NCBI GenBank assembly: GCA_026994195.1
Contig: JALWRH010000121.1
Coordinates: 1-34,365 of the forward strand
DNA length: 34,365 nt
Reading direction: 5' to 3'
Source: Sedimenticola sp.
GTDB taxonomy: Bacteria > Pseudomonadota > Gammaproteobacteria > Chromatiales > Chromatiaceae
In this document: piece after piece, positions 8,363 to 16,593 of the stretch
Layout: each line of letters starts with the position of its first letter
Numbering within the stretch: position 1 is the stretch's first letter
Notes under the pieces: generated by a model
Database searches by the model: none
Told to the model about the DNA's origin: nothing
Seen by the model: only the letters and a program-made list of their open reading frames with translations
Translations under genes and position numbers: made by a program

Positions 8363-8483
8363 GGTTCAAAGACACCGGTCGGTGGCTACAGGAATTTTGT
8401 TAGGATGTTCTTGTCTAAGCTAAACAATGTCCTGTGAAGTTTGGGACATACTTTTCGTGAAACCTGAAACAAGGAGTTACAGA

Positions 8484-9065
8484 ATGACAAAAATGAAAGT
8501 GCGTGGAATCTTCATCAGCCTCCTGTTACTGGTGTTTTCAGCGGGCCAGGTTTGGGCGGACGAGTGCCAGGATGCTGTTCAGTTATTCCAAAAAGCCGGT
8601 GACAGCGCCCGTTTCTTTGACAACAGCTATGGCTATGCCGTGTTTCCCAGTATCGGAAAAGGAGGCATCGGCGTGGGCGGGGCCTATGGAAAGGGATGTG
8701 TCTATGCTCAGGGACGCAAGGTGGGAACTGCAACCATGACCCAGGTCAGTATTGGCTTTCAACTGGGAGGAGAGGCTTATACGCAGATCATCTTCTTCCA
8801 GGACAAGCGGGCCTTCGAGGAATTCACCAGTGGCAATTTCGAGTTTAGCGCCAACGCCCAGGCCGTGGCCATTACCGCCGGTGCTTCTGCCAGCGCATCC
8901 ACAGCAGGGAACTCTGCGGGTGTCAGTGGTGGACAAAATGATGCCAAGACAGTTGGCGCCAGCTATAACAAGGGCATGGCGACTTTTGTTATTGCCAAGG
9001 GTGGTTTGATGTATGAAGCTTCGCTCGCAGGGCAGAAATACAAGTACCAACCCCTGGGCCGTTAA
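8484..9065 (+). CDS. Secreted SYLF/YSC84-domain lipid-binding protein
   Basis: A 193-aa protein with a Sec signal peptide (about 26 residues, ending QVWA) and a SYLF (YSC84) domain: FFDNSYGYAVFPSIGKGGIGVGGAYGKG, then TMTQVSIGFQLGGEAYTQIIFF, and a C-terminal half rich in Ala/Ser/Gly ending KGGLMYEASLAGQKY. SYLF domains bind lipids; the bacterial periplasmic or surface members are functionally poorly defined. The start at 8484 is supported by AAGGAG 7 nt upstream and by the signal peptide; an earlier in-frame ATG at 8427 would bury the signal. The sixA-like gene follows after 9 nt, so both are probably cotranscribed. Confidence 0.87.
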   Translation: MTKMKVRGIFISLLLLVFSAGQVWADECQDAVQLFQKAGDSARFFDNSYGYAVFPSIGKGGIGVGGAYGKGCVYAQGRKVGTATMTQVSIGFQLGGEAYTQIIFFQDKRAFEEFTSGNFEFSANAQAVAITAGASASASTAGNSAGVSGGQNDAKTVGASYNKGMATFVIAKGGLMYEASLAGQKYKYQPLGR

Positions 9066-9074
9066 CGGGACAGG

Positions 9075-9575
9075 ATGAGGCGGCTGATTCTTTTTCGGCA
9101 TGGCAAGTCCGATTGGGATGCCGATTTTCGCAGTGATCATGAAAGACCGCTGAACGGGAGAGGCGCCCGCTCGGCGCGTTTAATGGGAAAGCTGTTGGCG
9201 AAAACTGGTGAAACTCCCACGTTGGTGCTGTCTTCCACCGCAGTGCGGGCTACAAGCACCGCGCAGGCGGCTATCAAGGCCGGAAACTGGGATGTAGAGT
9301 ATCGTCAGGATCACTCGCTCTATGGCGCTTCGCCTTCTTCCATGCTTGAGTATATCAGGGCGTTGCCTGATCGACATGGCAGCGTCATGCTCGTTGGGCA
9401 TGAACCCACATGGTCGGGGCTGGTGTCCGCCTTCACGGGTGCCCACGCGCGTGTGCCGACGGCGTCAATGGTTGGCATGCGCTTTTCCTCGGCGCGTTGG
9501 GTGGATGTGAGGTTTGATGGCGGTGAACTCCTGTGGTTGCTGAAACCCCGACTGTTTGAACATTTTCCCTTGTAG
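9075..9575 (+). CDS. SixA-like histidine phosphatase
   Basis: A 166-aa cytoplasmic phosphohistidine phosphatase-like protein of the histidine phosphatase superfamily. The catalytic RHG motif is R8-H9-G10 (LFRHGKSDW), the second active-site His is H109 in VGHEPTWSG, and LVLSSTAVRATSTAQ carries the conserved SxAxRAxxTA pattern of SixA. SixA removes phosphate from His residues, for instance on phosphotransfer proteins. GGGACAGG sits directly before the ATG. Which phosphoprotein it acts on here cannot be read from the neighbourhood. Confidence 0.86.
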   Translation: MRRLILFRHGKSDWDADFRSDHERPLNGRGARSARLMGKLLAKTGETPTLVLSSTAVRATSTAQAAIKAGNWDVEYRQDHSLYGASPSSMLEYIRALPDRHGSVMLVGHEPTWSGLVSAFTGAHARVPTASMVGMRFSSARWVDVRFDGGELLWLLKPRLFEHFPL

Positions 9576-9654
9576 GCAGAGGGGCAATAATCCTGTCTGC
9601 GAATTCTTGCAGATTGTTACAATAGGCTTTCCTTGAGCCAGCCAGCCTTGTCTA

Positions 9655-10941
9655 GTGAAAAAACCCGAATTGCTTTCCCCTGCCGGTACACTGCGTAACA
9701 TGCGCTATGCCTTTGCCTATGGTGCTGATGCTGTATATGCCGGTATGCCGCGCTATAGCCTGAGGGTGCGCAACAATGATTTCCAGCACGAGAATCTTGC
9801 TACGGGCATAGCCGAGGCGCATGCGCTGGGCAAGCAGTTCTTTGTGGCGGCCAACATCATGCCTCATGGCGCCAAACTGGGAACTTTCATGGACGACATT
9901 CGCCCGGTAGTGGAGATGGGGCCGGATGCCTTTATCATGGCGGATCCCGGGCTGATCATGAAAGTGCGCGAAGCCTGGCCTGAGCTGCCTGTGCACCTGT
10001 CCGTGCAGGCCAACACCATGAATGCCTGGAGTGTGGCTTTTTGGAAAAGCCTGGGACTGACACGGGTGATCCTGTCCCGGGAACTGTCCCTGGATGAGAT
10101 CGAAGAAATCCGCCAGGCCTGCCCGGATATGGAAATCGAGGTGTTTGTTCACGGCGCCCTGTGTATCGCCTATTCCGGGCGTTGCCTGTTGTCCGGTTAT
10201 TTCAATCACCGGGACGCCAATCAGGGAACCTGCACCAATGCCTGCCGTTGGGAATACAAGATGAATGAAGTGCCGGGTGTCAGTGTGGCGGAAATGGGTC
10301 GCCATCCCAAGGCGGATCAGGTCTACTATATTGAGGAGCCCAACCGGCCAGGGGAGTTCATGCCTATCGAGGAAGATGAGCATGGCACCTATATCATGAA
10401 TTCCCGGGATTTACGGGCGGTGGAGCATGTACAGCGCCTGGTGGAAATCGGTGTGGACTGCCTCAAGATAGAAGGGCGCACGAAGTCCCATTACTACACC
10501 GCTCAGGTGACCCAGATCTACCGCCAGGCTATCGATGATGCGGTGGCCGGCAGACCCTTCGACAAGGCTTTGATGGGAGCCTTGGAGAGTCTTGCCAACC
10601 GGGGTTACACAGATGGTTTCTTTCAGCGTCATGAAACCCAGGAACTGCAAAATTATCGCCAGGGAGCCTCACTGGCCAGTCGCTCACAGTTTGTTGGAGA
10701 AATACTGGAGCAGGCAGATGGCTGGGCGCTGGTGGAAGTCAAGAATCGTTTCGAGGTGGGTGATGAACTCACCCTGGTCAGCCCTGAAGGCAACCAGGTA
10801 TTCCGTCTGGACTCCATGAGGAACCGTGAAAACGAGGATCTGCAAGTGGCGCCAGGAAGCGGATGGCAGGTGCGTATTCCGCTTCCACGCCATACTCAAG
10901 ATTACTCTCTGCTCACACGGACACTTTCCGGGAAGGTTTGA
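9655..10941 (+). CDS. trhP: tRNA 5-hydroxyuridine formation protein TrhP (YegQ, U32 peptidase family)
   Basis: A 428-aa protein that follows E. coli YegQ/TrhP closely: KKPELLSPAGTLRNMRYAFA, QANTMNAW, VHGALCIAYSGRCLLSGYF, NQGTCTNACRWEY and LKIEGRTKSHYY. TrhP-type proteins take part in prephenate-dependent hydroxylation of U34 in certain tRNAs, the first step to cmo5U or mcmo5U. The cysteines of GRCLLSG and GTCTNAC match the conserved Cys set of the family. The start is a GTG with no clear Shine-Dalgarno; family alignment (E. coli begins MFKPELLSPAG) places it here. It stands alone between sixA-like and otr, 79 nt after the former. Confidence 0.93.
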   Translation: MKKPELLSPAGTLRNMRYAFAYGADAVYAGMPRYSLRVRNNDFQHENLATGIAEAHALGKQFFVAANIMPHGAKLGTFMDDIRPVVEMGPDAFIMADPGLIMKVREAWPELPVHLSVQANTMNAWSVAFWKSLGLTRVILSRELSLDEIEEIRQACPDMEIEVFVHGALCIAYSGRCLLSGYFNHRDANQGTCTNACRWEYKMNEVPGVSVAEMGRHPKADQVYYIEEPNRPGEFMPIEEDEHGTYIMNSRDLRAVEHVQRLVEIGVDCLKIEGRTKSHYYTAQVTQIYRQAIDDAVAGRPFDKALMGALESLANRGYTDGFFQRHETQELQNYRQGASLASRSQFVGEILEQADGWALVEVKNRFEVGDELTLVSPEGNQVFRLDSMRNRENEDLQVAPGSGWQVRIPLPRHTQDYSLLTRTLSGKV

Positions 10942-11088
10942 TTTTCATTAAGGATAGGGGCATCTCAACTGCGTTAAAATGAATTAATACATTGTTCAGG
11001 GATCTTTGATTCATTTTGGATGTATTGCTGCTCGCCATGAAATTTTCATGCTCAAGATGGCACATTGTGGTTCGTGACCGGATTGTTG

Positions 11089-11132
11089 CCAGCATTTATC
11101 AGAAAAGAAGCTGATAATTCTGCTGGATCAGC
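11089..11132 (+). promoter_or_regulatory. Overlapping alternative hairpins upstream of the octaheme cytochrome gene
   Basis: One structure pairs CCAGCA (11089-11094) and TATCAG (11097-11102) with CTGATA (11111-11116) and TGCTGG (11121-11126). A second pairs GCTGAT (11110-11115) with ATCAGC (11127-11132). Both use the CTGAT segment, so they exclude each other. The region ends 54 nt before the start codon. It may be an operator dyad or a leader RNA switch. The rest of the trhP-otr gap holds only a widely spaced 9-bp inverted repeat (AAAATGAAT at 10976, ATTCATTTT at 11009). Confidence 0.35.
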
Positions 11133-11186
11133 AATTGTTTAATGAACAGAATCGAGGTTCCCTCACTGCAAAGGGGAGTTGTGTTG

Positions 11187-12899
11187 ATGCGGATGAAAAG
11201 AGGCTTGATGCTTGTTGTCCTGGCTGTTCTGGGTGCTTGTATCCCGGCGGTCTCGTCGTTTGCCGTGTCTGTGACAGAAGATGTGCCTCGGGGCGGCGAA
11301 AGGATGGAGCTGGGTATTTCCGAATACAAGAATATCGGCAACAAGGGGAAGGTGGACAACCCGGTTACCGAACTGGACAAGGACAAGCAGCGCAAGTTCA
11401 CCACTGATCACACCAGACTCAAGGAGTTGCAGGGGCCGTTCAATAGCGGCCCGGAAGTTACCCGCGCCTGCCTGGGCTGCCACAATACGGCTGGCCATCA
11501 GTTCGTAAAAAACAAGCACTGGACCTGGAAATATACCAACCCTGTTACCGGCCAGAAACTGGGTAAGAGTATTCTCATCAATAACTTCTGCACCAATGCC
11601 CGGGGCAATGAAGGTATGTGCGCCCAGTGCCATGCGGGCTACAACATGAAAGACAGCAACTATGACTTCACTAATGAAGAAAACATAGACTGTCTGGTCT
11701 GCCATGAGTCCACCGGAACCTACTACAAGACCCCGCCTACCCGGGGCAACAAGGCCTGCGCCGTCATGTTTGAAGGGCAGAAGCCCATTGACTGGGTGAA
11801 TGTGGCTCAGCATGTACGCCTGCCAGCACGCAGTAACTGTGGCGCTTGTCATTTCTTTGGTGGAGGTGGTGACAACGTCAAACACGGTGACTTGTCTTCT
11901 GTACTCTTTCATCCACCCCGGGATGTGGATGTGCATATGTCGGAAGATGGTGAAAATTTCGCCTGTATCATCTGCCATGTGGGTGAGGGGCACGAATGGG
12001 CCGGCAGCCGCTACAACATGATTGCCAAGGATGAAAAGGAACATGCCAGGCCCAAACCGGGAATGGAGCGGGAGACAGCGACCTGCGAAAGCTGTCACGG
12101 GGACAAGCCTCATCCCCTGAGCGTGAAGGGCTTAAAACTGAACGATCACGTGGATCGGGTGGCCTGTGAAAGCTGCCATATTCCCGCATTTGCCCGGGGA
12201 GGGGTTGCCACCAAGGTGGATTGGGACTGGCGTACGGCGGGACGGCTGAAAAACGGGGAAGGTTACAAGGAAGAAGGTTACCAGCAGGGTAACGGAGAAT
12301 GGCGTCATACCTATAAATCCATCAAGGGCAGTTTCAAATACGCCGAGAACGTGGTGCCTGTATATCGCTGGTTCAATGGCGTGATGCGTTATACCACCAT
12401 AGAAACCCATTTTGATCCCAACAAGCCTGTTGAAATCAATCATTTTACCGGTGGTCCTCAGGATGCGGATTCACGTATCTGGCCCTTCAAACGCATGCAT
12501 ACCATACAGCCCTATGACAAGGGCAACAATACCCTGGTCTATATGCACCTCTGGGGCAATGATGATTCGGCCTTCTGGGGAAACTATGATTTTGCCAAGG
12601 CCATCAAGGTGGGTATGGAACAGAATGGCGTTCCCTATAGTGGTGAGTATGGCTTTATCGACAGCTATTCCTGGTGGCCCATCAATCATATGGTGGCGCC
12701 AAAAGAAAACGCCCTGGCTTGTGATGAATGCCACGCCAAACAAGGACGGCTCAAGGAATTGACAGGCTTTTACATGCCGGGCCGTGATGCCCCACGGTGG
12801 CTGGATATGCTGGGCCTGCTTATGGTTGTGGGTTCTCTTGGAGGGGTAGCGGGTCATGGCCTGTTGCGCATATTGTTGGCCTGGAGGAGGAAGCACTGA
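11187..12899 (+). CDS. Octaheme c-type cytochrome, tetrathionate reductase (OTR) family, membrane-anchored
   Basis: A 570-aa exported multiheme protein with eight CXXCH sites: CLGCH (residue 95), CAQCH, CLVCH, CGACH, CIICH, CESCH, CESCH and CDECH (residue 512). The spacing and the text between them resemble octaheme tetrathionate reductase, a periplasmic enzyme that in vitro reduces tetrathionate, nitrite or hydroxylamine. A signal peptide covers residues 1-26 (ending SSFA). A C-terminal transmembrane helix (about 530-560) ends in RRKH, so the haem domain faces the periplasm. AAGGGGAG lies 8 nt before ATG 11187; an upstream ATG at 11142 would displace the signal peptide. The cytochrome b gene overlaps its stop by one base. 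The physiological substrate and direction of electron flow are unknown. Confidence 0.87.
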   Translation: MRMKRGLMLVVLAVLGACIPAVSSFAVSVTEDVPRGGERMELGISEYKNIGNKGKVDNPVTELDKDKQRKFTTDHTRLKELQGPFNSGPEVTRACLGCHNTAGHQFVKNKHWTWKYTNPVTGQKLGKSILINNFCTNARGNEGMCAQCHAGYNMKDSNYDFTNEENIDCLVCHESTGTYYKTPPTRGNKACAVMFEGQKPIDWVNVAQHVRLPARSNCGACHFFGGGGDNVKHGDLSSVLFHPPRDVDVHMSEDGENFACIICHVGEGHEWAGSRYNMIAKDEKEHARPKPGMERETATCESCHGDKPHPLSVKGLKLNDHVDRVACESCHIPAFARGGVATKVDWDWRTAGRLKNGEGYKEEGYQQGNGEWRHTYKSIKGSFKYAENVVPVYRWFNGVMRYTTIETHFDPNKPVEINHFTGGPQDADSRIWPFKRMHTIQPYDKGNNTLVYMHLWGNDDSAFWGNYDFAKAIKVGMEQNGVPYSGEYGFIDSYSWWPINHMVAPKENALACDECHAKQGRLKELTGFYMPGRDAPRWLDMLGLLMVVGSLGGVAGHGLLRILLAWRRKH

Positions 12900-13567
12900 T
12901 GCCGGTTCGCAAGGTAAGAATTTTCGATGGCTTCGAGCGGTTCTGGCACTGGACCCAGATGGCGCTCATTTTCACGCTTTTGTTCACGGGCCTGCGCATC
13001 CATGGTGTGCATGGCTGGTTGAATTTTGATCAGGCTGTGAAGGTTCATACCTTGTCGGCACTGGGTTTGATGCTGTTGTGGGTGTTTGCCATCTTCTGGC
13101 ACCTGACTACTGGCGCCTGGCGTCAGTACCTGCCGACTACAAATGGTCTGTGGCCGGTGATGCGTTACTACGCCTGGGATATCTTTCAGGGTAAACCTCA
13201 TCCCTACCGCAAGCATCTGATGCGCAAGCACAATCCTTTGCAGGCCATGACCTATGCGGCACTGAAGCTGTTGTTGTTCCCCGCCATCTGGGTGTCCGGT
13301 CTGGCCTACCTGTTCTATAACTACTGGCAGCAGGGTGTCAGCAGTCCCTGGCTCTACTGGGTGGCCAACATCCATGTGCTCAGCGCTTACGCCATCCTCA
13401 CCTTTGTAATCATTCATGTGTACATGCTCACAACCGGAGGTTCTTTCACTCATCATCTGATGCCTATGATCAGCGGGTATGATGATGTTGAGCTCACGGA
13501 GGCAGAGCTGGCATATCTGGAGCAGGATGAGCCGGGACGCTTGAAGAAGGAAAACGTTTCGGGTTGA
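12899..13567 (+). CDS. Cytochrome b561-like membrane quinol/quinone oxidoreductase subunit
   Basis: A 222-aa protein with about four transmembrane helices and histidines placed as haem b ligands: RFWHWTQMALIF in helix 1, VHTLSALGLML and IFWHLTTG in helix 2, and NIHVLSAYAILTFVIIHVYM in the last helix. This is the di-haem cytochrome b fold used by Ni-Fe hydrogenase and formate dehydrogenase anchors. Its ATG shares a base with the TGA of the octaheme cytochrome gene (TGATG), behind a strong GGAGGAGG, so the two are translationally coupled. It most likely links the octaheme protein to the quinone pool. The C-terminus is acidic and cytoplasmic. Confidence 0.87.
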   Translation: MPVRKVRIFDGFERFWHWTQMALIFTLLFTGLRIHGVHGWLNFDQAVKVHTLSALGLMLLWVFAIFWHLTTGAWRQYLPTTNGLWPVMRYYAWDIFQGKPHPYRKHLMRKHNPLQAMTYAALKLLLFPAIWVSGLAYLFYNYWQQGVSSPWLYWVANIHVLSAYAILTFVIIHVYMLTTGGSFTHHLMPMISGYDDVELTEAELAYLEQDEPGRLKKENVSG

Positions 13568-13816
13568 GAGGCCCCAGCCCGGTCTTGCTGCGGCTGACAT
13601 CGACTGCACCTCAACGGCCTGTGACTGTGAACAGGTCCATAATTTCTTTTGCTTGATCCAGGTTTAACCTTTGGATTGTTTCCGGTGCTATTCTGTACTT
13701 CCCTGGTGTAACAATATCAATTCACAAAGGAGTCTCTGACTGACCCGGGCATTTCAACTGCTCAGTATTGGAATGGACCAGAGTCTCCCGTCAAAAAAAC
13801 AATGGAGCAACAATAA

Positions 13817-16570
13817 ATGTCGAAAAAAATGGTTTTTTCCTTCAGGGAAGGGGACGGCAAGAACAAACGCCTGCTGGGAGGAAAGGGGGCCAACCTTTGT
13901 GAAATGACCCAGATTGGTTTGAATGTGCCGCCGGGGTTTGTGATCTCCACAGAGGCCTGTCTGTCCTATCTCGAATCCAATGATGATGAACTGCCATCCG
14001 GCCTGATGGATGAGATCCGGGAGCAGATGGCGGCTGTGGAGGAAGCTACCGGCAAAGGATTTGGGGATGCGGAGAACCCCCTTTTGGTCTCGGTACGCTC
14101 TGGCTCTGCCATGTCCATGCCCGGTATGATGGATACCATTCTGAACCTGGGATTGAATGAAAAAACCTTGCAGGGTGAGATATCGCAGACGGGCGATGAA
14201 CGTTTTGGCTACGATTCCTACCGGCGTTTCATCCAGTTGTTTGGCAAGGTTGCTCTGGATATCCCTGATGAGCTGTTCGATGAACAATTCGAGCAGGTCA
14301 AGAACAGCGCTCATGTCACCGAAGATGTCGGGTTGTCGGCAGAGAATCTGAAGGAGATCAGCCAGCGTTTTCTTGCGGTGGTGGAACAAGCTACCGGCAG
14401 GCCTTTCCCTGAAGATCCCTATGAACAACTGGAGATTGCCGTCAAAGCCGTATTCCGTTCCTGGATGGGCAAACGCGCTGTGGACTACCGGCGGGAGTTC
14501 AACATTACCCCGGATATTGCCAATGGCACGGCCGTGAATGTCTGCACCATGGTCTTTGGTAATCGTGGAGACGATTCCGCCACAGGTGTGGCCTTCACGC
14601 GCAATCCCGCCACGGGTGAGAACAAGCTCTACGGCGAATACCTGGTCAATGCCCAGGGGGAAGACGTGGTGGCGGGCATCCGCACCCCCAAACCTATCGA
14701 CCGCTTGGCGGATGAAATGCCCCAGATGGCCAGGGAAATCGAGGAGTTGCGCCGGAAACTAGAAGCCCATTATCACGAAGTGCAGGATTTCGAGTTCACC
14801 GTTGAACGCGGTGTGCTCTACTGCCTGCAGACCCGTAACGGAAAGATGAATGCGGTGGCCATGGTGCGCACCTCCGTGGAGATGGAGAAGGAAGGCCTCA
14901 TCGACCGGGATCAGGCTTTGCTGCGTATTGCGCCTGATGATCTGGAGCAGATGCTTTATCCCCGTCTCGATCCCAACGCCAGGGTTACGCCTTTGGCCCA
15001 GGGTCTGCCCGCTTCACCCGGCGCGGCCAGCGGTCATGTGGTTTTTGATGCCGACCGGGCGGAAGCAGAAGCAAAGAAGGGCAAGACAGTCATTCTGATG
15101 CGGGAAGAAACCAAGCCCGAGGATATTCATGGGTTCTTCGCATCCAAAGGCATCCTGACCAGCCGTGGTGGCAAGACCTCTCATGCTGCTGTTGTGGCGC
15201 GCGGGATGGGAAAACCCTGCGTAGCCGGGGCGGAAGGCATTTCCGTAGACGTGCAGCTGCGCGAAGCCTTCGTGGGCGACACGGTGATTCGTGAAGGTGA
15301 TCTGGTGACTATCGATGGTACCAGCGGCAAGGTATATCTGGGAGCCGTGCCCACTGTGGAAGCGGATTTTTCTGCAGAGCTGAATATCCTTCTGGGCTGG
15401 GCGGATGAAGTGGCGCGTCTGAGTGTCATGGCCAACGCGGACACGGCTTTGGATGCAGACCGGGCGTTGAAGTATGGTGCCAAGGGTATCGGCTTGTGCC
15501 GCACCGAGCGCATGTTCAACACCACGGACCGCCTGCCCGTAGTCATCGAAATGATCATGGCGGAAACGGCCGAGCACCGGAAACAGTCGTTGAACAAGCT
15601 GCTGCCCATGCAGCGCCAGGATTTCCAAGAGCTGTTCGAGGTGATGGCGCCGTATCCGGTGACCATCCGTCTGTTGGATCCACCCATCCACGAGTTCCTG
15701 CCTTCCGAGCAACAGCTCAAGGATGATCTGCAGTTCCTGCAGCAGTTGCGGGATTCCGTGCGAGGGCTGGAAGTTCTGTCCGGCACGCTGTCTCTGTTGA
15801 AGACCAGTGATGCAGACAATGATGAGTATTTCATGCCACAGATGGTGGAATCCCGGCAGGTGGAAGAAGCTATCATCAAGAAGGAAACCATGCTTAAGAA
15901 GGTAAGGGCTCTGTATGAAACCAATCCCATGCTGGGACATCGGGGCGTGCGCCTGGGCATCACCTTCCCTGAAATCTACGAGATGCAGATCCGTGCGATT
16001 CTCGAAGCCGCCATGGAATGTGACAAGAAAGGCCTGGAGATCCATCCCAAGATCAAAGTGCCCCAGGTGTGTACGGCGCAGGAACTGCTGTACGTCAAGG
16101 AAATTGTGGACCGGGTAAGCAGCGAGCTGGAAAAAGAGCTTGGTCACAAGCTGGAGTTCCAGTTTGGCACCATGATCGAAGTGGTGCGCGCCTGCATGCG
16201 GGCGGACAGTCTGGCCAAGCAGGCGAATTTTTTCTCCTTTGGCACCAACGACCTGACTCAGGCCACTTTTTCTTTCTCCCGTGAAGATGCCGAGAACAAG
16301 TTCCTTCCCCTATATAACGAAAGAGGCATTTTGCAGAACAATCCGTTCGATGTTTTGGATGAGAAGGGCGTGGGGAAGCTCATGGAGCTGGCGGTGCAAT
16401 GGGGCCGGAATCAGCGCCCGGATCTGGTGGTGGGCATATGTGGCGAACACGGCGGCCACCCGCGTTCCATTCATTTCTGCCATCGTATCGGCCTGGACTA
16501 TGTATCCTGCTCCGCACCGCGCATACCCGTTGCCAGGCTGGCGGCCGCACATGCTGCGCTCCTGGAATAG
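13817..16570 (+). CDS. ppdK: Pyruvate, phosphate dikinase
   Basis: A 917-aa cytoplasmic enzyme interconverting pyruvate + ATP + Pi and PEP + AMP + PPi. The ATP-grasp nucleotide-binding region begins MVFSFREGDGKNKRLLGGKGANLCEM and includes SVRSGSAMSMPGMMDTILNLG. The phosphohistidine domain has GGKTSHAAVVARGMGKPCV with the catalytic His456. The C-terminal TIM barrel has FSFGTNDLTQ and ICGEHGGHP with the catalytic Cys at about 875. It is some 40 residues longer than the bacterial reference length. GGAG lies 9 nt before the ATG. The 249-nt gap upstream shows no gene and no strong promoter, only an imperfect dyad (GGAGTCTCTG at 13731, CAGAGTCTCC near 13780). In an autotroph it would supply PEP for gluconeogenesis, or act in PPi-dependent glycolysis. 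Confidence 0.96.
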   Translation: MSKKMVFSFREGDGKNKRLLGGKGANLCEMTQIGLNVPPGFVISTEACLSYLESNDDELPSGLMDEIREQMAAVEEATGKGFGDAENPLLVSVRSGSAMSMPGMMDTILNLGLNEKTLQGEISQTGDERFGYDSYRRFIQLFGKVALDIPDELFDEQFEQVKNSAHVTEDVGLSAENLKEISQRFLAVVEQATGRPFPEDPYEQLEIAVKAVFRSWMGKRAVDYRREFNITPDIANGTAVNVCTMVFGNRGDDSATGVAFTRNPATGENKLYGEYLVNAQGEDVVAGIRTPKPIDRLADEMPQMAREIEELRRKLEAHYHEVQDFEFTVERGVLYCLQTRNGKMNAVAMVRTSVEMEKEGLIDRDQALLRIAPDDLEQMLYPRLDPNARVTPLAQGLPASPGAASGHVVFDADRAEAEAKKGKTVILMREETKPEDIHGFFASKGILTSRGGKTSHAAVVARGMGKPCVAGAEGISVDVQLREAFVGDTVIREGDLVTIDGTSGKVYLGAVPTVEADFSAELNILLGWADEVARLSVMANADTALDADRALKYGAKGIGLCRTERMFNTTDRLPVVIEMIMAETAEHRKQSLNKLLPMQRQDFQELFEVMAPYPVTIRLLDPPIHEFLPSEQQLKDDLQFLQQLRDSVRGLEVLSGTLSLLKTSDADNDEYFMPQMVESRQVEEAIIKKETMLKKVRALYETNPMLGHRGVRLGITFPEIYEMQIRAILEAAMECDKKGLEIHPKIKVPQVCTAQELLYVKEIVDRVSSELEKELGHKLEFQFGTMIEVVRACMRADSLAKQANFFSFGTNDLTQATFSFSREDAENKFLPLYNERGILQNNPFDVLDEKGVGKLMELAVQWGRNQRPDLVVGICGEHGGHPRSIHFCHRIGLDYVSCSAPRIPVARLAAAHAALLE

Positions 16571-16573
16571 GGT

Positions 16574-16593
16574 CTCATCCTCCGTTGGATGAG
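16574..16593. terminator. Possible bidirectional terminator hairpin between convergent genes
   Basis: A 7-bp stem CTCATCC/GGATGAG with a 6-nt loop lies 4 nt after the ppdK stop and overlaps the end of the convergent polyferredoxin gene. It has no T tract on either strand, so termination is uncertain. Confidence 0.3.

Noticed and set aside
11187-11290. Lipoprotein signal (LGAC) in the octaheme cytochrome
   Set aside because: A Gly at the -2 lipobox position is unusual, a normal cleavage site after SSFA is present, and the protein already has a C-terminal membrane anchor.
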